A stretch of 60,092 nt of DNA, taken from contig NZ_JAQGNX010000175.1 of assembly GCF_028293835.1 (NCBI RefSeq), forward strand, positions 1 to 60,092. Direction: 5' to 3'. The translations under genes were made by a program, and so were the position numbers. The notes below the pieces were generated by a model. It saw nothing but the letters and a program-made list of their open reading frames with translations. It did no database searches and was not told where the DNA came from. Of this stretch, positions 8,669-16,191 are shown one piece after another (positions within the stretch are counted from its first letter, which is position 1; each line of letters starts with the position of its first letter). The DNA comes from Pseudomonas sp. GTDB lineage: Bacteria > Pseudomonadota > Gammaproteobacteria > Pseudomonadales > Pseudomonadaceae.

Positions 8669-9749
8669 AAGGGTGTTCCGCTATAGAAGTCAGAGGGAGG
8701 TTCACGCCGTCGCTGCTTGAAAGATCCATACGCAAGCGGTCGTCATTCAGGAACAACTCACACCATAGACGCCAGAGTCTGATCAGCCGTTGCTGGCCAC
8801 CGGGATGGCGCATATCTCGAGTCGCCCGTGCCAGCACGCTGGCGAACGACTGAGCGTAAAGACGACAGCCGCTGCATTCGATATTTGGCGTACAGCATTT
8901 ACCGGTGCTTTGGCTCAAGTCGGTGTTGTAGTGGCGCAGGGATGAAGTCAACAGCACGCCACAGTCGCGAGTTATCGCACCTGCGCCTTGGGCATCGGGA
9001 TATAAACCAGCCGGATCGTGTACTAAGTTATTGAAATCATTGTCATAAAGGACTCGTTGTCCCGACTGTTGCAACACCAGCGCGATACTGTCCCGAGCAA
9101 GTCGTAAGTCGTCGTCACTTAAAATCAGATTGTCTGTGGCAGTACTGGTGATGTGATATTGGTCGGCACCGGCGCCACTGCCGATAAAGTCCATGTACTT
9201 GGTAGTGGGGCTGTAATGGTTGAAGGTCAGCGCCAAGTCATTGTCCGCACACGTTTGGGCGATATACGGAATATCGTCGAGGTTACGCGCGGTCAAAGTG
9301 AATACGAAAACAGCGCGGTGGTCGCCACGGTAATTCTTGATCTGCTTGGTCATGATGTCAGCGCCGCGTAGTTCGCGACTACGTTCGGGATTGCCCCAAA
9401 GCGAGACGTGCACTCGATAATCGATCTCGGCGCTCAAACGCTTTATGCCATTGGTAAACACCACGCCATAGGGAATGTGTTTGTTGGCAATGACTAATTT
9501 TTTCTCGGCGAGCGAAGGCTCCGCCCCGCCAAAATAACCGTAGCGCACGCCCCGAGCGCTTTCGCCTGTGAAAAATGCTTCGATGACCTTCAAATCCTTG
9601 GCGTCTTTATGCCCAAGATAGTCATCACCTGAAAAGAACAGACAGCCTTCGCAGGTAAGGTTGCATATTGAAGTGATGTCGTACTGGCTTGGACGGAGGG
9701 GCAGCAACTCTTTGCGCAACAGCTTCCAGAATTCGATGTCATTGAGCAT
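8646..9749 (-). CDS. Radical SAM protein with C-terminal cysteine cluster
   Basis: This 367-residue enzyme has the radical SAM iron-sulfur motif CNLTCEGC (Cys29, Cys33, Cys36), followed by YFGGAEP, which matches the SAM-binding GGEP region. The C-terminal third holds five more cysteines (one in RDCG, then GKCC, then ECSGC), which could bind an auxiliary cluster as in SPASM-type peptide-modifying enzymes. I chose the ATG at 9749, which has an AGGG site 6 bases upstream; an in-frame TTG at 9809 is less likely. It is the first clear gene of the minus-strand operon. The family often modifies peptides or proteins, and I infer that here it acts on the autotransporter or on a peptide encoded nearby. 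Confidence 0.9.
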   Translation of the reverse strand: MLNDIEFWKLLRKELLPLRPSQYDITSICNLTCEGCLFFSGDDYLGHKDAKDLKVIEAFFTGESARGVRYGYFGGAEPSLAEKKLVIANKHIPYGVVFTNGIKRLSAEIDYRVHVSLWGNPERSRELRGADIMTKQIKNYRGDHRAVFVFTLTARNLDDIPYIAQTCADNDLALTFNHYSPTTKYMDFIGSGAGADQYHITSTATDNLILSDDDLRLARDSIALVLQQSGQRVLYDNDFNNLVHDPAGLYPDAQGAGAITRDCGVLLTSSLRHYNTDLSQSTGKCCTPNIECSGCRLYAQSFASVLARATRDMRHPGGQQRLIRLWRLWCELFLNDDRLRMDLSSSDGVNLPLTSIAEHPCVSHQFV

Positions 9750-9787
9750 TAAAAGCCCTGCATTAGTCCCTGAACGACGTAAAACGC

Positions 9788-9895
9788 TCACCGGCTCTGA
9801 TCCCGGCAAGCGTTTAAAGCTCCAAACAACCGAAGACCAAGGATCTGATCATAACCAAGCCCTGCGGTTATGCCACCGGGTTTAAGCAGTAGCAT
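9788..9895 (-). CDS. Possible 35-residue peptide upstream of the radical SAM gene
   Basis: An ATG frame of 35 codons begins with MLLLKPGGITAGLGYDQ and ends in NACRDQSR. It stops 38 bases before the radical SAM start, on the same strand. It has one Cys and is rich in Gly and Leu. No strong ribosome-binding site is visible (GGCG only), so it may be chance. Its position is where a precursor or leader peptide would sit in a radical SAM operon, which is the only reason to list it. Confidence 0.2.
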   Translation of the reverse strand: MLLLKPGGITAGLGYDQILGLRLFGALNACRDQSR

Positions 9896-9924
9896 TATTT
9901 CGCCACTATCATAATGCTAATATT

Positions 9925-9953
9925 TAAAATTGCCATTTATATATTCAAGTCAA
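9925..9953 (-). promoter_or_regulatory. Candidate promoter of the radical SAM-autotransporter operon
   Basis: On the minus strand a TTGACT box (9948-9953) is followed by a strongly AT-rich stretch with -10-like TTTAAA or ATTTTA at 17-19 bases. The AT-rich block (about 9896-9960) contrasts with the GC-rich surroundings and lies just upstream of the operon. The -10 match is poor, so the exact site is uncertain. Confidence 0.35.
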
Positions 9954-9960
9954 CGCCCTT

Positions 9961-10300
9961 AATTGATGTAAGGAACCTAGAAGCGATCACCACCACCTTC
10001 CTGATTGATCGGCTAAAGACCCGTTGGATTAAAAACCACTCAACGCACTCGCTTCGCTCCGCCCGAAACAGCACACCAGGGCTGGTTCTCCTAGGTCACG
10101 AGGGGGTATGGACCTTGTATGACTCCCCAGCACGCTGCATCCTCCACCGTGGTCGTCACGGGTTGAAAATGGCTGCGTCAAACGAAGCTGTGTCCCCCCT
10201 AGGTACAAGCTCGCGCTGCGACGCAAATCGCAAAAGGGACCAAGTCCAGTCAACCACTGGGCTCGGCAATTCACAGAACACTTTCGCATAGCCGCCGTTC
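9961..10300. other. Gap upstream of the ferritin-like remnant
   Basis: No gene is supported in these 340 bases. A plus-strand open frame from 9914 lacks a ribosome-binding site and family features. The region separates two divergent units and may include decayed 5' sequence of the ferritin-like remnant that follows. Confidence 0.4.
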
Positions 10301-10301
10301 G

Positions 10302-10670
10302 TCAGTTATTGCCGCTTTCCAAGCGGCCATTGGTCTGGGCGATGGAAATCCTGCCGCGTCTGTACCGGTCGGTAGTTGTGACACGATGAAATTAGTTGAT
10401 AACTGGAGAACTCGGATGAGTACGACACTTCCCAGCTTGCTGGATGACGTGGCTGGCGTAAAGTCGCAGGGAGTACTCCAAGTACTGACCGACTCGCGGA
10501 CGACGGTTTCCCAGTGTCTCAGCGCAATACTCACCATCGAACTGGAAGATAACGACGCTTGGGAGATGCTGATTGAACTAACCCGAAAAGCGGGGCATCC
10601 GAACATTGCCAGTGAATTCGAAAACGCCTTGAAACAGGAACAGCAGCACCTGCCTGGACCAAAGGGACCT
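10302..10670 (+). pseudogene. Truncated ferritin-like protein remnant
   Basis: The frame carries the C-terminal part of a ferritin-like protein of the type found beside stress genes. It reads DVAGVKSQGVLQVLTDSRTT, then a helix with AILTIELEDNDAWEMLIEL and a final helix ending in ALKQEQQHL. Intact relatives are much longer, with further four-helix-bundle sequence upstream that is not found here. After QQHL the frame runs into unrelated sequence, whereas the next frame reads WTKGT and stops, which suggests a one-base shift near 10651. An ATG at 10386 or 10416 could still start a short product. I regard it as a decayed gene; the family identification is from memory of the motif pattern. Confidence 0.5.
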
Positions 10671-10708
10671 GAATCATGGGAAAAAACTACCTTCTACGGA
10701 TGTTTTAG

Positions 10709-11593
10709 TTGTTGGACAACTCATCAGTTGAAGATCCAGCGCAGGCGGGTTTGACATTGAACATTCATCATTTGAATTGCGGTTGTATGTGCCCCTTCGG
10801 CGGGCCATTGTTTGACGGCACCACCCTGGGGTTGTTCGCTAATTTGGTCTGTCACTGTTGGTTGATAGAAACTGATCGTGACGGCCTTATCCTGGTAGAC
10901 ACCGGGTTTGGCAGCGCTGATGTCGAGAACCCCTCTCGTATCGCGTCGTTCTTCCGGCACTTCAACAATATAAAGTTCAAGCATTCCCTGACGGCGGTCT
11001 CACAGGTCAAACAGCTTGGCTTCGCCCCTTCCGATGTGCGCCATATCGTGCTGACTCATCTGGACTTTGATCACGCAGGAGGGCTGAGTGATTTTCCCGA
11101 TGCGATGGTCCATGTGATGCAAACTGAATACACGGCCGCGAAAATCCTGGATGGTTGGCGAGCAACGCGTCGATACCGTGAGATGCAGTGGCAGCGCAGC
11201 CGTCATTGGCGGTTTTATGAGCCCGACGGCGAGCAGTGGAAAGGTTTTTCAAGCGTCACGCCGGTGCAGGGTTTAGACCAGGAGATCCTGATGGTCCCGC
11301 TGCCGGGCCACACTTCGGGGCATGCCGGTATTGCCGTGTGCTCCCAAGGACACTGGAAGTTGCACGCCGGTGACGCATACTTCCATCACGGTGAAATACA
11401 CAGGCCCCGGCGACACTGTCCACCTGGATTGCGGTTCTATCAACGGATGATGGACCAGGATCATGCCGCGCGTGTCAGTACGCAAAATCGTTTGCGGGCT
11501 CTGGCTTTGACCGAACTGGATGATATGCAGATCATTTGCAGCCACGACGCAGCCGAACTTCGGCACGTGCAATCGAATTCGCCTCGTCAGTAA
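10709..11593 (+). CDS. MBL-fold metallo-hydrolase (lactonase-like)
   Basis: This metallo-beta-lactamase-fold hydrolase has the metal motif HLDFDHAGG, a later GHTSGHAG, and a Gly-Asp ligand (HAGDAYFH). The start region IHHLNCGCMCPFGG is typical of a Pseudomonas family annotated as MBL hydrolases related to acyl-homoserine lactonases. No ATG precedes this conserved start in frame. TTG codons at 10709 and 10751 are the only close options, and relatives begin at the position of the second. Just upstream in the same frame, an ATG with a ribosome-binding site (10676) opens ten codons and then meets a TAG at 10706-10708. The N-terminus is therefore either displaced or damaged. Confidence 0.8.
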   Translation: MLDNSSVEDPAQAGLTLNIHHLNCGCMCPFGGPLFDGTTLGLFANLVCHCWLIETDRDGLILVDTGFGSADVENPSRIASFFRHFNNIKFKHSLTAVSQVKQLGFAPSDVRHIVLTHLDFDHAGGLSDFPDAMVHVMQTEYTAAKILDGWRATRRYREMQWQRSRHWRFYEPDGEQWKGFSSVTPVQGLDQEILMVPLPGHTSGHAGIAVCSQGHWKLHAGDAYFHHGEIHRPRRHCPPGLRFYQRMMDQDHAARVSTQNRLRALALTELDDMQIICSHDAAELRHVQSNSPRQ

Positions 11594-11749
11594 ATGGGTC
11601 GGCAGTACCTATCGGTGCACCGCTTGAAGCCTATCTCGCACGCGACGAAAAAATTTGAACCCCTTTTCGACCCGTTAGCCTAATGATCAGCTTGTGGATA
11701 CTTCCATAAGCAATATGCCAATACCGGCATACTCCGAGAGGTGGTCAAC

Positions 11750-11989
11750 GTGGCTAAAGACGAGAAGAAAAGCAAAGGTGAAGCTTCGAAAGCCAGCAAG
11801 GAATTGAAAGAAAAAAATTCATCACCGGCAAAGAAATCAGCCGCAGCCTCCGCTGTTTCGAAGTCTTCCGAAAAGAAAGACAAGAAAAAGGATGCTGAGC
11901 CAGAAAAATCTGCAAAAAAATCTGACAGCAAGCCAGAAAAGGCTAAGAAATCAGAGAAGGAAGAAAAGCCTGCGAAAAAGAAAAAGTGA
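11750..11989 (+). CDS. Lysine-rich histone H1-like protein
   Basis: This 79-residue protein is built almost only of Lys, Ala, Ser, Glu and Pro, with repeated PEKSAKK/PEKAKKSEK units. It is strongly basic and predicted to be disordered. Such proteins resemble the H1-like tails of bacterial DNA-binding proteins (AlgP type) but lack its KPAA repeats. The GTG at 11750 is preceded by GAGAGG at 8 bases and gives the common start MAKDEKK; another GTG nine bases upstream is less well placed. A nucleoid or nucleic-acid-binding role is inferred from composition only. Confidence 0.75.
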   Translation: MAKDEKKSKGEASKASKELKEKNSSPAKKSAAASAVSKSSEKKDKKKDAEPEKSAKKSDSKPEKAKKSEKEEKPAKKKK

Positions 11990-12001
11990 CATCTGCTATC
12001 C

Positions 12002-12022
12002 GCTAGGGTTTTAGGCCCTAGC
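12002..12022 (+). terminator. Hairpin after the lysine-rich gene
   Basis: A perfect 7-bp inverted repeat (GCTAGGG/CCCTAGC, 7-base loop) lies 12 bases past the stop codon. The T-tract after it is poor (TTCC), so termination may be partial or Rho-assisted. Confidence 0.45.
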
Positions 12023-12175
12023 TTCCTAAGGCTGGGTTGCCTTCGATAGCCAATAGCCAATAGCCGAAAAATTCAGGTTCGGTTAGGAGCGTGTCAAAAA
12101 CGGTCACTCAACCTTTGACTGACAGGCGTTGAGCTGCAAACCTTTGGCAAGTGTATTTATGGGGCACTTTGCACC

Positions 12176-13450
12176 ATGATGGGCCGCGTGCCTCCTGCCA
12201 ATTCTTTCCCGAGTCCCTTGATGACTGCCGACGTCCCCGCTTTGACGCCCTTCAGCCGCTATCAGAAATTCGTTGTCGGCCTGTTGGCCACCCTGCAGTT
12301 TGCGGTCATTATCGACTTCATGCTCATGGCCCCGCTCGGCGCGATGATCATGCCGGCGCTCAGCATGTCCACCCGCCAGTTTGGCCTGGTGGTCAGCGCC
12401 TACGCCTTCAGCGCCGGACTTTCCGGCCTGCTGACCGCTGGCTTTGCCGATCGCTTCGATCGCAAGAAACTGCTGCTGTTCTTCTACAGCGGGTTCGTCA
12501 TCGGCACCCTCTGGTGCGGTCTGGCTACCAGCTTCGAGACCTTGCTGCTGGCACGCGTGGTCACCGGCGTCTTCGCCGGGGTGATCGGTTCGATCGTACT
12601 GGCCATCGCCGCCGACCTGTTCGCCCCGCAGTCTCGCGGCCGAGTCATGGGCGTGATCCAGACAGCCTTTGCCGCTAGCCAAGTGCTCGGCCTGCCGGTA
12701 GGGCTGTACCTTGCCAACCACTGGGGGTGGCATGCACCTTTCCTGCTGCTGGCGGCCATGGGCGCCGCCGGGGGGCTGGTGATTGTGCTGGCGATGCGTC
12801 CCGTCGCCGACCATCTCGCTGCTCGCCAGGAACACACGGCCTTTCGTCACCTGTTCAACACTTTGGCCACGCGACGGCACTGGGCTGCCTTTGCCGCCAC
12901 CGCACTGCTGACCACCGGCGGCTATATGCTGATGCCGTTCAGCAGCGCCTTCACCGTCAACAATCTGGGCATCGACATCACCAGCCTGCCCACCGTGTAC
13001 CTGTTCACCGGCCTTTGCACCATTGTCACCGGCCCCCTGATCGGCCGGGCCAGTGATGCTTTCGGCAAGCTGCCGGTGTTCTACGTCGGCAGCGCGCTGA
13101 CCATCATCATGGTCACAATCTACACGCACCTGCCCAACGTGCCGTTGCCATGGGTCGTCTTGGTGAACGCCGTGTTGTTCGTGGGTATTTTTTCCAGGCT
13201 GATACCCTTCCAGGCTATGGTCGCCGGCGTACCAGAGCCCTCCCATCGCGGCGCGTTCAACGCCGTCAGCTCGGCCATCCAGCAGCTGTCAGGCGGCTTT
13301 GCCTCGCTGTTGGCCGGGCACATCGTACTGATAGGCGTCGACGGCAAATTACAGCACTTCGACGTGGTAGGTTATTTGCTGGTCGCCACCACGCTGATTG
13401 CCGGTTATCTGGTCTGGCGAGTGCAGCGCGGCCTGCTGGTGGGCAATTGA
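12176..13450 (+). CDS. MFS transporter (drug:H+ antiporter-like)
   Basis: This 424-residue integral membrane protein has 12 predicted helices. The MFS signature between helices 2 and 3 is visible as GFADRFDRKK, and helix 4 has LLLARVVTGVFAGVIGSI, typical of sugar-efflux/drug antiporter relatives (SotB/AraJ-like). Two adjacent ATG codons at 12176 and 12179 and a third at 12221 are all possible starts; the third gives MTADVPALTPFSRYQK, closer to the first helix. No regulator lies beside it and the substrate is unknown. Confidence 0.85.
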   Translation: MMGRVPPANSFPSPLMTADVPALTPFSRYQKFVVGLLATLQFAVIIDFMLMAPLGAMIMPALSMSTRQFGLVVSAYAFSAGLSGLLTAGFADRFDRKKLLLFFYSGFVIGTLWCGLATSFETLLLARVVTGVFAGVIGSIVLAIAADLFAPQSRGRVMGVIQTAFAASQVLGLPVGLYLANHWGWHAPFLLLAAMGAAGGLVIVLAMRPVADHLAARQEHTAFRHLFNTLATRRHWAAFAATALLTTGGYMLMPFSSAFTVNNLGIDITSLPTVYLFTGLCTIVTGPLIGRASDAFGKLPVFYVGSALTIIMVTIYTHLPNVPLPWVVLVNAVLFVGIFSRLIPFQAMVAGVPEPSHRGAFNAVSSAIQQLSGGFASLLAGHIVLIGVDGKLQHFDVVGYLLVATTLIAGYLVWRVQRGLLVGN

Positions 13451-13495
13451 GGTGAGGATGCTTCCGGGCCAAAAGCAACCGACCGCCAACGTTGC

Positions 13496-13699
13496 CTATG
13501 GCAGCCTCTCTGGGTTCCAGGCCACCTTCAAAAGGTGCATGTCGAGATCCTGAGAATAGCCAGCATACCCTCCCCAAAAAGTATCTCTCGCCGGGTTGAC
13601 GACTCCTTCTGTCGGTAAGCCGAGGCCATCCTGGTAAAAACGCACCGCTCTGCTCAGGTCGTCGACAGCCAAGGTGACCAAACTAACGCTACGTTTCAT
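13496..13699 (-). pseudogene. Internally deleted VOC/glyoxalase-family protein
   Basis: The 67-residue frame begins as a VOC protein (SLVTLAVDDLSRAVRFYQDG LGLPTEG) but jumps straight to the C-terminal signature (DTFWGGYAGYSQDLDMHL, KVAWNPE). Intact relatives are about 130-140 residues, so some 65-70 residues in the middle, including the first metal ligands, are missing without a frameshift. It still has a start and stop codon, so a short protein could be made, but it lacks half of the paired beta-alpha-beta fold. Function is probably lost. It is downstream of, and convergent with, the MFS gene. Confidence 0.7.
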
Positions 13700-13746
13700 C
13701 GCATCAATCCCAGGATTTTAAGGTGGCCTGCTATTGCCTGGAAGAC

Positions 13747-14145
13747 TCATTTTTTGTCTAGCGGGTGACTGCGTCCGTTGCTCAATGGCAGCAAACCCAG
13801 GTCGTTAGGATCAACACCGTCTAAACAGCCAACGTTGTACGCATACTGTGAGGGGTCGCTTCGCCTGGTGTGATGGGTGTAAACACCGCAGATGGAGCAG
13901 AAGTAGTGACATGCCTGTTGAGTGTTGAAGCGATAGCTTCTCAGCACATGTGCCCCTTTCAATATTCTCAGGGCTGTGAGAGGAACGGTGCCCATCACCG
14001 CCCCCCTTCTTTTGCAGAGCGAGCAGTTACATCTTTTCGGGTCAACTACGCCATTCGGTAGCTCAAGTTCGAGCACTACCTCTCCACAGTGGCAGGAAGC
14101 GTTGTGAATCAGTTTTATATCTGTCTCACCAATACGCTTGATCAT
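13747..14145 (-). CDS. GFA/CENP-V-domain zinc protein
   Basis: This 132-residue protein has the GFA (glutathione-dependent formaldehyde-activating-like) zinc fold. The cysteine sets are clear: SCHCGEV near residue 18, RCNCSLC near 39, and FCSICG near 83, then HHTRRS and NVGCLDG. Members bind two zinc ions and are mostly of unknown function, though a few act on glutathione adducts of aldehydes. The length is normal. It stands alone on the minus strand beside the damaged VOC gene. Confidence 0.85.
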   Translation of the reverse strand: MIKRIGETDIKLIHNASCHCGEVVLELELPNGVVDPKRCNCSLCKRRGAVMGTVPLTALRILKGAHVLRSYRFNTQQACHYFCSICGVYTHHTRRSDPSQYAYNVGCLDGVDPNDLGLLPLSNGRSHPLDKK

Positions 14146-14362
14146 CGGTTACGCCCTTTTGGAATGTTTTTCTAAACGCAGGCAACGGTAGCCCGCGTCT
14201 TGCCGCAAAGGCAAACAAAAGCCCGGTTCGCACTGCAATGGGCATCCAAAACGGGATTACCAGCAGTACCCAGACCACCGGTTATCGGAATAGAGCACTG
14301 ACCATTCAACTAACTGCTGCCTCTCCGAGTCCATGTGAGATGGAACACAGCCAGAGGATCGG

Positions 14363-15373
14363 ATGATGGGACAACTTGCCCGGTACATGTTTCTCATGCT
14401 GTGCGCGGCTGCATTATCCGCCTGCGCAACGGCCGAACTAAGCCAGGCGGACAAGGTGAAACTGTCGGGTAAGACGTTCGTAATCACAGGAGCTTCCAGC
14501 GGTTTTGGTAGGGGAACTGCAGTGGCCTTGGGGCAAGACCATGCCAACGTTGTGCTTGCCGCACGCCGGACTGAATTACTCGAAGAGGTTGCCACATTGG
14601 TCCGGCAGGCAGGGGGAACGGCTCTGGTCGTCACCACCGACGTGACAAGCGCAACGGACATGGGAAATCTTATGCACGCGGCGGTGGCCCGATTCGGCAG
14701 TGTAGATTGCTGGATCAACAATGCTGGCATCGGTGCGATTGGTCCTTTTGAAAATATTCCTCTGGAAGACCACTCACGGGTAATCGACGTTACGCTCAAA
14801 GGTGTCGTGAACGGCAGCTATGTCGCCATGAAACAGTTTCGAAAGCAGGGATACGGTTCACTTATTAACGTCGGATCGGTGGACAGCGAGGTTCCGCTGG
14901 CCTATCAGAGCAGCTACGCAGCAGCCAAAGCAGGCGTCCTCAGTCTAGGCCACACCCTCAATCAAGAAATCCGCTTGAGTGGCGCGGATGCAATTACCGT
15001 CTCGACAGTGATGCCTTGGGCAGTCGACACCCCGTGGTGGGAGCATGCCGCTAACTACAGCGGTCATACACCGCGTATGGCGAGCATGGACGACCCGCAA
15101 AAAGTCGTTAACGCCATCGTAAGGGCTGCGCTGTACCCCAGCGAAGATATTCCGGTCGGCTGGAAAGCCCAGAGCGCAATCTGGTCCCACCGACTCGCAC
15201 CCGGTATGACAGAACGGTTTTCAGCAGACGTCGCTCACAAATATCAATTTGAGCAAGCTCCCCAGGCACCAACATCGGATGGCTCACTTTTCATACCGAT
15301 GGAGTCTGGCCGAGACGTGTCTGGCGGAGTACGTCAGCGGATGGATCGCGAAGACAAGGCTGCGCAGCAATGA
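14363..15373 (+). CDS. Short-chain dehydrogenase with lipoprotein signal
   Basis: This 336-residue SDR oxidoreductase has the nucleotide-binding motif TGASSGFG (about residue 42), the conserved NNAG (WINNAGIG), a catalytic Ser (NVGSVDSE region) and YAAAK (about residue 184). Unusually, the protein begins with a hydrophobic signal ending in a lipobox (ALSAC, Cys21), so it should be exported and lipid-anchored, although NAD(P)H-dependent SDRs normally act in the cytosol. The start is fixed by this signal (two adjacent ATGs). The C-terminus after about residue 285 is hydrophilic. The substrate is unknown. Confidence 0.85.
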   Translation: MMGQLARYMFLMLCAAALSACATAELSQADKVKLSGKTFVITGASSGFGRGTAVALGQDHANVVLAARRTELLEEVATLVRQAGGTALVVTTDVTSATDMGNLMHAAVARFGSVDCWINNAGIGAIGPFENIPLEDHSRVIDVTLKGVVNGSYVAMKQFRKQGYGSLINVGSVDSEVPLAYQSSYAAAKAGVLSLGHTLNQEIRLSGADAITVSTVMPWAVDTPWWEHAANYSGHTPRMASMDDPQKVVNAIVRAALYPSEDIPVGWKAQSAIWSHRLAPGMTERFSADVAHKYQFEQAPQAPTSDGSLFIPMESGRDVSGGVRQRMDREDKAAQQ

Positions 15374-15411
15374 GCGTCGCGTGGCACCCATGTCCGTGGG
15401 TTGATCCTCCG

Positions 15412-15675
15412 TTAGTTAAGCGTTGGCGGAAGGCCCGTTAATATATCGGCGAGCTCCCGCCAAGGATAAAGTCCCCCTGCTATAGAACTGCAAGCTGGCA
15501 AGTGCACAAAAGGTTTAGCCGCTTCGTCGACGGACCAGGATGCGAGGCAGATGTCGCATACAACAAAATCTCCCATCATGGACCATCGGCTGTTCCATTC
15601 GATTAACCTTGCGCCTACGTCGTCACCAACGCTTGTTGATACAGTCGTTCTACGAATGTCTTTTCTATCTGACAC
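15412..15675 (-). CDS. Small CxxC protein of unknown function
   Basis: This is an 87-residue frame from a GTG with a GGAGAA site about 7 bases upstream. The centre reads FVVCDICLASWSVDEA, and then HLPAC and YPWRELADIL follow, so a CxxC pair plus a His/Cys pair could bind zinc. It begins 43 bases after the end of the DUF2934 gene on the same strand and may be co-transcribed. I do not recognise the family. The regular composition and good start favour a real gene. Confidence 0.5.
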   Translation of the reverse strand: MSDRKDIRRTTVSTSVGDDVGARLIEWNSRWSMMGDFVVCDICLASWSVDEAAKPFVHLPACSSIAGGLYPWRELADILTGLPPTLN

Positions 15676-15718
15676 TAGTCGTTCTCCATGGCAAGCGCAG
15701 TGTACAAATGCCAAGCCT

Positions 15719-15982
15719 TCAGTTCGATTGCCCTACTGCTGTTAACCATGCCTGGTGTTCCGGGTTGGTTGAACCAGACTCCTCATTGTTTGCCGGCTGC
15801 CCCGCTATCCCGGTCTGCTCAGCGCCTGCGACAGAATCAAGTGTATTGGCCTCGGGTGGTTGCTGCTCTGCTTCTAGTTGTTCGCGGGCCTGACGCCAGT
15901 GTTCATGCTCCATGGCCTCGGGCTGGCCTTCCAATTCCCACAGCTCATAGGCCCGTTGGCGGATTTTCTCTTCGTCGATCAT
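15719..15982 (-). CDS. DUF2934-family protein
   Basis: This is an 87-residue cytosolic protein. The N-terminus (EEKIRQRAYELWELEGQPEA, then HEHWRQARE) is the full DUF2934 motif. The rest is a Glu/Pro/Gln-rich tail, predicted to be disordered. DUF2934 proteins are common in Pseudomonas and rhizobia, and their function is not known; some are next to stress or glycogen genes. An upstream ribosome-binding site (CCAGGAGTG) supports the start. Confidence 0.85.
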   Translation of the reverse strand: MIDEEKIRQRAYELWELEGQPEAMEHEHWRQAREQLEAEQQPPEANTLDSVAGAEQTGIAGQPANNEESGSTNPEHQAWLTAVGQSN

Positions 15983-16191
15983 TTCAACACTCCTGGTTTT
16001 TATTGGGACTGCTCATCGCTGCGACGCTTCGTGCTCTAGTTCTACTTCCTGCTCTAGTTCTATTAGGTGACTTTGCCAGGCCGACGAAGTTTTCATTGGA
16101 AAGAAACCGCGCGATGACCGGTAAGGGCTTCTTTGTTAACCCTGGGCAGTGCGATGCCGACAGGCGAAACGCTATGGGCGGCCCTGGATGC

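Noticed and set aside
12104..13246. A 380-codon minus-strand open frame opposite the MFS gene
   Set aside because: It is rich in His, Gln, Gly and Asp without any domain, a typical antisense shadow of a GC-rich membrane-protein gene. The MFS gene on the plus strand has clear motifs.
16029..16063. Short direct repeat TGCTCTAGTTCTA occurring twice
   Set aside because: Only two units of about 13-18 bases between genes; no sign of function.
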